35,644 nt of DNA, taken from contig JALWQN010000153.1 of assembly GCA_027083115.1 (NCBI GenBank), positions 1-35,644 on the forward strand, read 5' to 3'. This document shows positions 23,442-30,103 of the stretch, piece after piece. Under the pieces are notes generated by a model that saw nothing but the letters and a program-made list of their open reading frames with translations, searched no databases and was not told where the DNA came from. The stretch comes from Desulfurococcales archaeon (GTDB taxonomy: Archaea; Thermoproteota; Thermoprotei_A; Sulfolobales; NBVN01). Numbering within the stretch: the stretch's first letter is position 1; each line of letters opens with the position of its first letter. The translations under genes were made by a program, and so were the position numbers.

Positions 23442-23921
23442 GTGGTGAGCGTTAAGGAAGTGCCAGCAGATGCCTTCATTAATGAACTAGCTAAGTATCT
23501 CAAGGAGCACGTTCGGCAGGTTAAGCCACCTGAGTGGGCATTTCTAGTGAAGACTGGGTCAAATAAAGAGAGGGTGCCTGAGGATCCTGATTGGTGGTTT
23601 ATTAGGGCAGCTAGCATTATGAGGAAAATCTATGTTGCTGGGAGGCCTTTAGGTATCCAAAGATTGAGGACAGCCTATGGGAGCCTAAAAGATAGGGGAT
23701 CCGCGCCCTCCCACTTCCACAGGGCAGGGGGTTCTCATATAAGGAAAATACTTCAGCAACTTGAGAAGGCCGGCTTAATTATGAAGGAAAGGAAGAGGGG
23801 TCGTGCCTTATCCCCCAAGGGACTCTCCCTAATGGATAGGATAGCTAATAAGGTGTTTGCAGATCTAATTAAGGATAGGCCTGAATTATTAAAGTATGGT
23901 GGGGGGAAGACTAGTGAGTAA
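23442..23921 (+). CDS. rps19e: 30S ribosomal protein eS19
   Basis: Archaeal/eukaryotic small-subunit protein with a winged-helix-like fold. Marks are VKPPEWAFLVKTG, PDWWFIRAASIMRKIYVAG, GPLGIQRLRTAYG-like text and the end SHIRKILQQLEKAGLI with RGRALSPKGLSLMD. Two adjacent GTG codons (23442 and 23445) can serve as start; the length is 159 residues. It overlaps the PDCD5 gene by eight bases and heads the S19e-PDCD5-L39e-L31e-aIF6 row. Confidence 0.95.
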   Translation: MVSVKEVPADAFINELAKYLKEHVRQVKPPEWAFLVKTGSNKERVPEDPDWWFIRAASIMRKIYVAGRPLGIQRLRTAYGSLKDRGSAPSHFHRAGGSHIRKILQQLEKAGLIMKERKRGRALSPKGLSLMDRIANKVFADLIKDRPELLKYGGGKTSE

Positions 23922-24261
23922 TTATGATGAGGAGCTTGAGCGCCTTAAGAAAAAACAGCTTGAGGAGCTCCTTAGGAAGCAGCAAGAGCAAGAAAGAATG
24001 AAAGAGGAGGAAATGATTAGGGAGGCTCAAAAGCAAGAAATACTTAGGAAAATCACTACTCCTGAAGCGAGAGCTCGATTAAATAATGTTAAGCTAGTTA
24101 GGCCAGAATTAGCTAAGGCAGTTGAGGACTACATCATTAGTTTAGCGCTTAGCGGGAGGCTAAACTCAGTTATTGATGACGACACTTTAAAGCAGATATT
24201 ATATGCTATTGACTCAAGGACTAGGAGGGAGTTTAAGATAAATATTCGTGAGAAAAGGTGA
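23914..24261 (+). CDS. PDCD5-family DNA-binding protein
   Basis: Archaeal relative of human PDCD5 (TFAR19), a helical nucleic-acid-binding protein. It has a long charged N-terminal helix (EELERLKKKQLEELLRKQQ) followed by the three-helix core ILRKITTPEARARLNNVKLV and LAKAVEDYIISLALSGRL. GTG at 23914 (115 residues) is preferred, with GGGGGGAAG upstream; the 23896 start lies inside eS19 without a site. Its position after eS19 is conserved in archaea. Confidence 0.9.
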   Translation: MSNYDEELERLKKKQLEELLRKQQEQERMKEEEMIREAQKQEILRKITTPEARARLNNVKLVRPELAKAVEDYIISLALSGRLNSVIDDDTLKQILYAIDSRTRREFKINIREKR

Positions 24262-24266
24262 TGAGT

Positions 24267-24425
24267 ATGGCACGAAATAAGCATGTAGCGAGGAAATTAA
24301 GGCTTGCTAAAGCCCTGAAAAGCAATCAAGGAGTTCCTGTGTGGGTAGTGATTAAAAGCTTAAGGAAAGTACCCTACAGACCTAGGTTAAGAAACTGGAG
24401 AAGAACTAAGCTAAAGAATGTGTGA
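24267..24425 (+). CDS. rpl39e: 50S ribosomal protein eL39
   Basis: A 52-residue protein, short enough to be missed. It begins MARNKHVARKLRLAKALK and carries the family block VPVWVVIKSLRKVPYRPR and the end RRNWRRTKL-like RLRNWRRTKLKNV. It lies in the exit tunnel. ATG at 24267 has AAGGTGAT upstream, just after the PDCD5 gene. It sits directly before eL31, the usual archaeal pairing. Confidence 0.94.
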   Translation: MARNKHVARKLRLAKALKSNQGVPVWVVIKSLRKVPYRPRLRNWRRTKLKNV

Positions 24426-24437
24426 AGGTGATTGAAT

Positions 24438-24740
24438 TTGCCGGAAGAAAAAATATATGTGATTGGTTTAGGGAGGCTGTATTGGGCAGGGCGTTCCAAT
24501 AGAGCGCCTAAGGCAGTTAAGAAAATTAGGGAGTTCTTGTACAGGCATACAAAAGCCGAAAAAATAGTTATTGATGAATCAATTAATGAGTTCGTGTTCT
24601 CGAGGTCCTACGATAAGCCGCCAAGAAAGGTGGCTGTCAGGGTAGTTCAATTGGATGATGAAGGTAAGATCCTTAAAGCTGCCTTGGCGGTACCTGTTGA
24701 GGAGAAAGAGAAAACTGAAGAGGGTGAGGGAAGCCATTAA
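24438..24740 (+). CDS. rpl31e: 50S ribosomal protein eL31
   Basis: Archaeal/eukaryotic large-subunit protein at the exit tunnel rim. Seen are the start EEKIYVIGLGRLYWAGRSNR, the AVKKIREFLYRHTKAEKIVID block and a Glu-rich C-terminal tail. The TTG at 24438 lies at good distance from AAGGTGA; another TTG at 24432 is too close. It overlaps aIF6 by one base. Confidence 0.92.
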   Translation: MPEEKIYVIGLGRLYWAGRSNRAPKAVKKIREFLYRHTKAEKIVIDESINEFVFSRSYDKPPRKVAVRVVQLDDEGKILKAALAVPVEEKEKTEEGEGSH

Positions 24741-25411
24741 TGCCTTTAGATATGTTGAGCATTTTCGGGAATCCAAACATAGGTGTTTATTTATTTGCTA
24801 ATAATAAAGTTGCTTTAGTTCCCAAAGGGATTGATTCTGTTGTTAAGAAAAAGATAAAGGAAGTTCTTGATGTTGAGGTTATTGAGGCAAGAATTTCAGG
24901 GAGTCCACTCTTAGGCATCTTTATTGCAGGAAATGATAGGGCAATACTTCTTCCTAGGATTGCTAAGGAAAGCGAAGTACAGCATCTGAAGAACTTAGGG
25001 TTGCCTGTTAAGGTCTTTACAGGATTGTTTACGGCTTTAGGTAATGTTGTTCTAACAAATAATAAGGCTGCTTTACTTCACCCCGAACTAACGGATAATG
25101 AGGTCTCGGAAATAACTTCGCTGTTAGGAGTTGAGAGGCATATGAAGGGTTCTGTTGCAGGCGTCCCAACAGTAGGTTCTGCGGCAGTAATTACTGACCT
25201 TGGTGGGGCGCTACATCCTGATGTGAGTGATGAAGAAATTAAGTTCATTAAGGATCTTTTTAGGGTGCATGCCGACATAGCAACAGTTAATTTTGGTGTA
25301 GCCTTTATTAAGACGGGACTCGTAGCTAACAATCATGGGGCCTTAGTGGGTTCCAAAACCACGGGTCCTGAAGTAATGAGGATAATGAAGGCATTAAACA
25401 TAGGTGAGTAA
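24740..25411 (+). CDS. tif6: translation initiation factor aIF6
   Basis: Anti-association factor that binds uL14 on the large subunit. The pentein fold shows as five similar repeats, each with a conserved strand and loop, such as GNPNIGVYLFANNKVALVP, GSPLLGIFIAGNDRAILLP, LGNVVLTNNKAALLHP and GVAFIKTGLVANNHGALVG. The length of 223 residues is normal. ATG at 24740. It lies between eL31 and L18a, a widespread archaeal order. Confidence 0.94.
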   Translation: MPLDMLSIFGNPNIGVYLFANNKVALVPKGIDSVVKKKIKEVLDVEVIEARISGSPLLGIFIAGNDRAILLPRIAKESEVQHLKNLGLPVKVFTGLFTALGNVVLTNNKAALLHPELTDNEVSEITSLLGVERHMKGSVAGVPTVGSAAVITDLGGALHPDVSDEEIKFIKDLFRVHADIATVNFGVAFIKTGLVANNHGALVGSKTTGPEVMRIMKALNIGE

Positions 25412-25413
25412 GT

Positions 25414-25665
25414 ATGGAGGTAAAAGTATATAGGGTTAGGGGGATTGCGTTGTTCAGTCCTGACAGGATAAGGGTATGGCAGCCTTTTACCATAGATGTG
25501 AGAGCTCTCAGGAAAGAGGATGCTATAGAAAAAGTGTATTCCGACTTAGGTAGCAAGCATAAGTTGAAGAGAGCACATATTAAAATAATAGAGGTATTTG
25601 AGATCTCACCAGAGGAGTCCAAATACAAGTACATTAAGGACATCAGTAACTTAACGGGCTGGTGA
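25414..25665 (+). CDS. rpl18a: 50S ribosomal protein eL20/LX (L18a)
   Basis: Small archaeal counterpart of L18a, here 83 residues. The pattern MEVKVYRVRGIALFS, then PFTIDVRALRKEDAIEKVYSDLGSKHKL in pieces, and AHIKIIEVFEISPEE is characteristic. ATG at 25414 follows the aIF6 stop. The stop overlaps the prefoldin start by four bases. Confidence 0.92.
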   Translation: MEVKVYRVRGIALFSPDRIRVWQPFTIDVRALRKEDAIEKVYSDLGSKHKLKRAHIKIIEVFEISPEESKYKYIKDISNLTGW

Positions 25666-26138
25666 GTGCAGTGGCAGCATCTAAAGCCGGCGGGGAAAAA
25701 GTAGTTGTGTCTCTAGATGCTTTAATGGCTCAGTTAAATGACTTAAGGAATTACATTTCTGCGTTGCAGGCCCAAATCGATAATTTAATTGCTGAATTGA
25801 CTGAGGTAAAGTCCAGCGAGAATGTTGTTTCCGAATTAAAAACTAAAGCTCCTGAGGAGGTCCTTGCACCAGCCGATAGGAGAGGGCATGTTATGCTAAG
25901 AGCTAAGCCAGTAACAATCGATTCAGTTGTCGTGCATATCGGTGGCGATAACTATACGGAATTACCTCTTGAGAAAGCTATTGAGATAGTACTAAGTAAG
26001 GAGAAGGAATTAAGTAACGTACTAACTCAATTAAGGAAAGAACTTAATAAAGCAACAGACTATCATGACCAGTTACAGCTGTTAGTGAATTCATTAATCG
26101 CGCAAGCCAAGAAGCAGGCTAAGAGCGAAGCTAAGTAA
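25662..26138 (+). CDS. pfdA: prefoldin alpha subunit
   Basis: Chaperone subunit that hands unfolded proteins to the thermosome. Two long coiled-coil segments (about residues 15-50 and 110-150) flank a beta-hairpin region (PVTIDSVVVHIGGDNYTELP), which is the prefoldin alpha plan. The start is GTG at 25662, overlapping the LX stop. The 158 residues include an N-terminal extension of about 10. It sits between LX and ftsY as in many archaea. Confidence 0.9.
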   Translation: MSAVAASKAGGEKVVVSLDALMAQLNDLRNYISALQAQIDNLIAELTEVKSSENVVSELKTKAPEEVLAPADRRGHVMLRAKPVTIDSVVVHIGGDNYTELPLEKAIEIVLSKEKELSNVLTQLRKELNKATDYHDQLQLLVNSLIAQAKKQAKSEAK

Positions 26139-26184
26139 GGGCGTTAACCTAAGCTTTCTTCAGCGTCTTATGGGGTGAGGTCTA

Positions 26185-27099
26185 TTGCCGCTTAAATTAA
26201 AGGAAGCTTTTTCTAGTCTATCCAAAAAGCTTGGCGATGTTTTATCTAAGAAAGAATTAACTGAGGACGACATTGATGAGGTATTTGATGAGGTGCAAGT
26301 AACTCTTCTTGAGGGTGATGTTGCTTACGAAGTTGTTGAGATGCTTAGAGATATTCTGAAGAAAGAGCTTTCTGGATTAAAGGTCAGTAGGTTCTCTAGG
26401 GCAGAGAAAGAAGTTAAAGAAAAAATAACAGATTCCATTAAGAGGTTGCTTATGAGAGGTGTTATGGGTTCAGACATCATACAGGCAATAAAGGAAAGTC
26501 CTAAGCCCTACATAATTGTTTTTATGGGTGTGAATGGGGTAGGAAAGACCACAACAATTGCTAAGGTGGCTTACCTTCTACTTAAAAATAGGCTGAAGTC
26601 AGTAATTGTTGCGGCGGATACCTTCAGGGCAGGTGCTCAAGAGCAGCTTGAAATACATGCTAGGAATCTTAGCTTGCCTTTCATTAAGGGCAAGTACGGA
26701 GCCGATCCGGCGGCCGTAGCTAAGGACGGGGTAATTCATGCAGAAAGAAAGGGGTACCCGGTTGTACTAATAGATACTGCAGGAAGGATGCATACTGACA
26801 GGAACCTGATGGAGGAAATCAGGAAGGTTGTTAGGGTCGTTAAACCAAACCTTAAGTTACTTGTTCTTGACGCTCTAACAGGGAATGACGCCATATTGCA
26901 GGCCAGATGGTTCGATAAAGCAGTTGGTGTTGATGCCGTCATACTAACTAAGCTTGATGCTGACGCAAAAGGAGGTTCCGCATTAAGTATTATCTTAACT
27001 ATTGGGAAGCCTATTATGTTTGTTGGTGTTGGCCAGGAATATGATGACTTAGTACCTTACGAACCTAGTGAAATACTTAATAAGTTACTAGGAGAGTAG
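26185..27099 (+). CDS. ftsY: signal recognition particle receptor FtsY
   Basis: GTPase that receives SRP-ribosome complexes at the membrane. A helical N domain comes first. The G domain has GVNGVGKTTTIAKVA (from about residue 115), DTFRAGAQEQL, the switch DTAGRMHTDRNLMEE and TKLDADAKGG. It ends soon after the last GxxYDDLVPYEP motif. At 304 residues it is the short form lacking the acidic A domain. The start is TTG at 26185 with GTGAGG upstream. It is followed by secE. Confidence 0.95.
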   Translation: MPLKLKEAFSSLSKKLGDVLSKKELTEDDIDEVFDEVQVTLLEGDVAYEVVEMLRDILKKELSGLKVSRFSRAEKEVKEKITDSIKRLLMRGVMGSDIIQAIKESPKPYIIVFMGVNGVGKTTTIAKVAYLLLKNRLKSVIVAADTFRAGAQEQLEIHARNLSLPFIKGKYGADPAAVAKDGVIHAERKGYPVVLIDTAGRMHTDRNLMEEIRKVVRVVKPNLKLLVLDALTGNDAILQARWFDKAVGVDAVILTKLDADAKGGSALSIILTIGKPIMFVGVGQEYDDLVPYEPSEILNKLLGE

Positions 27100-27116
27100 G
27101 TTGGGGGTAGGGTTCA

Positions 27117-27296
27117 TTGAAGTTTGAGGAATTAATGTCGATGTGGAGGAAGATCCTTGAAATATCCGAAAAGCCTGAGCCTGATGAATACAAGTTGCTT
27201 CTTAAAATTACTTTTGGTGGGATGCTCTTGGTTGGCACTATAGGTTATCTAGTGTATTTAGCTCTAAGGATAGCTCAAGGTACAGGCATGACTTGA
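27117..27296 (+). CDS. secE: protein translocase subunit SecE (Sec61 gamma)
   Basis: A 59-residue protein of the SecYE channel. A short amphipathic stretch (FEELMSMWRKILEISEKPEP) is followed by one membrane helix (about residues 30-52, ITFGGMLLVGTIGYLVYLAL). The start is TTG at 27117 with GGGGGTAGGG upstream. Its place between ftsY and spt5 is conserved in archaea and supports the call despite its small size. Confidence 0.9.
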   Translation: MKFEELMSMWRKILEISEKPEPDEYKLLLKITFGGMLLVGTIGYLVYLALRIAQGTGMT

Positions 27297-27318
27297 CTAG
27301 CTAGTGAGGTTATGAGTA

Positions 27319-27795
27319 ATGAGCGAAGAAAAAAGCAAGTCCCCCGGTTCGGTTCGATACTTAGTTTTGAGGACTACTGCCAACCAGGAAATAAACGTTG
27401 CTTTAATGCTTGAGTCCGTAGCTAAAGGCATACCTAATAGTGGCCTTTATTCCATAATTGTCCCTCCCGAAATCAAGGGCTACATAATTCTTGAAGCTAA
27501 AGGGCTACATGTTGTGAATCGCTTAATAAGGGACATAAAGCACGTTAAAGGCAGCGCTATTGGTTCCTTAAGTGAGGCAGAGGTTGAGAGGTTAATTAAG
27601 ACAGTCTCGCCGATCGAGAAAGTTAGGCCTGGGGATATTGTTGAGATTGTTTCAGGTCCCTTCAAAGGCTTAAAAGCCAGAGTTGTATCAGTAGATATAC
27701 AGAAGAACCTCGTTACCGTAAGGATGCTTGAGGCCTCCTACAGCATGGAGGCTACCTTACCTGGTGATGATATAAGACCTGAAAAAAGGAAGTGA
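27319..27795 (+). CDS. spt5: transcription elongation factor Spt5 (NusG)
   Basis: Elongation factor that clamps RNA polymerase. The NGN domain (about residues 10-95) begins VRYLVLRTTANQEINVALML and includes GYIILEAKGLHVVNRLIRDIKHVKG in pieces. The KOW domain has VRPGDIVEIVSGPFKGLKARV. The length is 158 residues. The start is ATG at 27319. It precedes uL11 in the standard order. Confidence 0.94.
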   Translation: MSEEKSKSPGSVRYLVLRTTANQEINVALMLESVAKGIPNSGLYSIIVPPEIKGYIILEAKGLHVVNRLIRDIKHVKGSAIGSLSEAEVERLIKTVSPIEKVRPGDIVEIVSGPFKGLKARVVSVDIQKNLVTVRMLEASYSMEATLPGDDIRPEKRK

Positions 27796-27801
27796 TGTAA
27801 T

Positions 27802-28311
27802 ATGGTGTGGAAAACAGTAAAAGCAAAAATTAAGGGTGGTGAAGCAACTAACGAGCCACCATTAGGCCCTTCATTAGCTCAGTACGGGCTACCTGTGGAT
27901 GAGGTAATTTCGAAAATTAATGAACTTACTGAGCCTTTGAAGGGTATGGAAGTTTCAGTGAATATCTATTTCGATACAGAGACAAAGAACTATAGGGTTG
28001 AGGTTAAGTCTCCCTCAACATCATCACTACTTCTTAAGGTAGCAGGTGCCAGTAAACCCTCAGGTGACCCTGCCCACAATAAAGTAGGTGACTTATCACT
28101 TGATGACGTCATTAAGGTCACTTTAATGAAGAAACATGAGCTTACGGCTAAAACTCTGAAGGCTGCTGTCAAGACGGTTCTTTCCACGGCAGCTACAATA
28201 GGGTTAACAGTTAATGGTAAGGAACCTAAGGTAGTTATTAGTGAGGTTGTTGATGGGAAGCATGATGAGTTATTGCTTAAATATGATGAAGAATTCAGAA
28301 AAGGTAGGTGA
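27802..28311 (+). CDS. rpl11: 50S ribosomal protein uL11
   Basis: Base of the ribosomal stalk, binding the GTPase-centre rRNA. Seen are GGEATNEPPLGPSLAQYGLP, the SLLLKVAGASKPSGDP region and the end GLTVNGKEPK. Its 169 residues fit the archaeal length. ATG at 27802 follows GTGATGTAAT. It is followed by uL1 after an overlapped stop region. Confidence 0.95.
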   Translation: MVWKTVKAKIKGGEATNEPPLGPSLAQYGLPVDEVISKINELTEPLKGMEVSVNIYFDTETKNYRVEVKSPSTSSLLLKVAGASKPSGDPAHNKVGDLSLDDVIKVTLMKKHELTAKTLKAAVKTVLSTAATIGLTVNGKEPKVVISEVVDGKHDELLLKYDEEFRKGR

Positions 28312-28316
28312 ATGGT

Positions 28317-28958
28317 ATGCCATTAACTAAGGAAGTACTGGAGGAAGCTATAAGGAAAGCTATTGAGTTAGGTGCTGGGAGAGGGTTTAAGCAGTCGGTG
28401 GAGCTGCAGGTTGTTTTTAGGGGTGTAAGCCCTAAGGATCCTGAAATAAAGTTCAGGGAAGCTGTGTACCTTCCTAAAGGCTCTGGAAAGCCCTCTAAAG
28501 TGTTAGTTGTCGCTGATGGGGATATGCTTCTGAAGGCTAAGGAAGCAGGAATAACTGCATACCGAGGTGATGAAGTGAAGTCCATGAGTAGGAGGCAAAT
28601 CAAGAAGTTAGCTAGGGAGTTCGATTGGGTTTTAGTGAGGGCTGACTTAATGGCTCAGATGGGAAGGATATTAGGCCCTGCACTAGGTCCTAGAGGTAAG
28701 GCCCCAGTGCCTTTGCCTGTGAATGCAGACATAGCGTCTTTAGTTAAGCGGTACTCGCAGAGTGTGAGATTAAGGAATAAGGAGCAAGCTTGGGTAGGTT
28801 GCCGGATTGGGACTGAGGACATGGATCCTGGTGACCTGGCTGAGAATGCTTTAGCTGTTATAGAAAAGATTAAAGCCAAATATAAAAGGCCTTTCGAAGC
28901 AACAACAAAACTATATATTAAAACAACCATGGGTTTACCGATAGAGGTGTTCACGTGA
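28317..28958 (+). CDS. rpl1: 50S ribosomal protein uL1
   Basis: Protein of the L1 stalk that helps release deacylated tRNA, and in some archaea represses its own mRNA. Family marks are KQSVELQVVFRGVSPKDPE, the middle ADLMAQMGRILGPALGPRGK and the end TTKLYIKTTMGLPIEV. The ATG at 28317 has AGGTGA five bases upstream; a GTG at 28308 lies within that site. It is 213 residues long and overlaps uL10. Confidence 0.95.
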   Translation: MPLTKEVLEEAIRKAIELGAGRGFKQSVELQVVFRGVSPKDPEIKFREAVYLPKGSGKPSKVLVVADGDMLLKAKEAGITAYRGDEVKSMSRRQIKKLAREFDWVLVRADLMAQMGRILGPALGPRGKAPVPLPVNADIASLVKRYSQSVRLRNKEQAWVGCRIGTEDMDPGDLAENALAVIEKIKAKYKRPFEATTKLYIKTTMGLPIEVFT

Positions 28959-30031
28959 TGAAGGTATCTACGAAGGCATCGTTAAGTAGGGCTTTAAGAT
29001 ACCTGCAAAGCTATAACGTGTCGAAAACCCAGAGATTGAGGGAAGCAATAAGACGTAAGCAAGAATTGGTTAATGAAGTTAAGGGACTCCTGAAGAAATT
29101 CAGGTCTGTTGCGATAATTTCTTTAGAGAATGTGCCTTCACATCAGTACAACCTGATTAAGGGCGAAATAAGGAAGTACGGAATCGTGAAGGTATATAAA
29201 AACAATGTTTTCTTTCGGGCAGCGAAGGAACTAGGTATTGAAGGAATTGAGGAACTCTCTAAGCACCTCACAGGAATTAATGCTTTTCTCTTCACTAACT
29301 CCAATCCTTACGAAATCGCTTTAATTATTGAGAAAATAGTTGCTCCAAGGTATGCTAAGCCGGGGGATAAGGCAGAGAGCGATATTTATGTGCCTGAGGG
29401 ACCTACAGGAATACCTCCAGGCCCTATGCTCTCGGTGTTTGGGAAACTGAAAATAAGGACTCAAGTGAGGGAAGGAATTATTTGGATAGCTAAAGAAACT
29501 AAGGTCGCGAAAGCGAGTGACGAAATAAGCCCAGAGCTATCATCTCTTCTAAGGAAGCTTGATATTAAACCAATAATGGTTAGGTTATCCCTGAAGGCTG
29601 TTTGGGAGGAAGGGAAGGTTTATTCTTCAGACGACCTCAAGATAGATATTGATACTTTCAAGAACGAAGTCCTTAAGGCTGTGTCTATAAGTAAGGAACT
29701 GGCTATCGAGACAGCAATGCCTTTACCGGATATTTTACCGCAAATCCTTGCTAGAGCCCATAGGAGAGCCCTCTTACTTGCTAGTGAAGCAGGTTTCATA
29801 ACTCCAGAAACCGCAGCTGAAGTCATTAGGACAGCTGTAGCTAAGGCGCTAACTTTAGCTATTGAGGTAAAGCAGAAAGTACCTGATATTGGAATTGAGG
29901 TTGAGGTTCACGCTTACCAACCTCCTTCCAAGGTAGAGCATAAAAAAGAGGAGAAGGAAGAAGAGGAGGAAGAGAAGAAAGAAGTTAGTGAGGAAGAGAT
30001 AGCTGAAGGCATATCTTCTCTCTTCGGTTAA
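28958..30031 (+). CDS. rpl10: 50S ribosomal protein uL10 (P0)
   Basis: Anchor of the stalk; archaeal P0 binds several L12 dimers along a C-terminal helix. The N-terminal rRNA-binding domain (FRSVAIISLENVPSHQYN and the ARYAKPGDKAESDI area) is clear. The long C-terminal helical part holds repeated hydrophobic patches, and the tail is Glu/Lys-rich, ending EEEIAEGISSLFG. The start is ATG at 28958 with GAGGTG upstream; a GTG three bases earlier is an alternative. L12, the protein it carries, is not encoded after it here. Confidence 0.94.
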   Translation: MKVSTKASLSRALRYLQSYNVSKTQRLREAIRRKQELVNEVKGLLKKFRSVAIISLENVPSHQYNLIKGEIRKYGIVKVYKNNVFFRAAKELGIEGIEELSKHLTGINAFLFTNSNPYEIALIIEKIVAPRYAKPGDKAESDIYVPEGPTGIPPGPMLSVFGKLKIRTQVREGIIWIAKETKVAKASDEISPELSSLLRKLDIKPIMVRLSLKAVWEEGKVYSSDDLKIDIDTFKNEVLKAVSISKELAIETAMPLPDILPQILARAHRRALLLASEAGFITPETAAEVIRTAVAKALTLAIEVKQKVPDIGIEVEVHAYQPPSKVEHKKEEKEEEEEEKKEVSEEEIAEGISSLFG

Positions 30032-30103
30032 CTTCTATTTTAAATCCTTTCTTCCGTTATTTCTTAGGTAATTTAAAATAATTTCATAGAGCTTACTCTA
30101 GAG
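30032..30103 (+). promoter_or_regulatory. terminator / alaS promoter
   Basis: After uL10 comes a T-rich stretch (TTCTATTTTAAATCCTTTC) suited to termination. ATTTAAAATA (30071-30080) is a TATA-like box about 24-30 bases before the GTG of alaS, so the transcript may begin at or near that codon (leaderless). There is no room for an L12 gene here. Confidence 0.45.
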
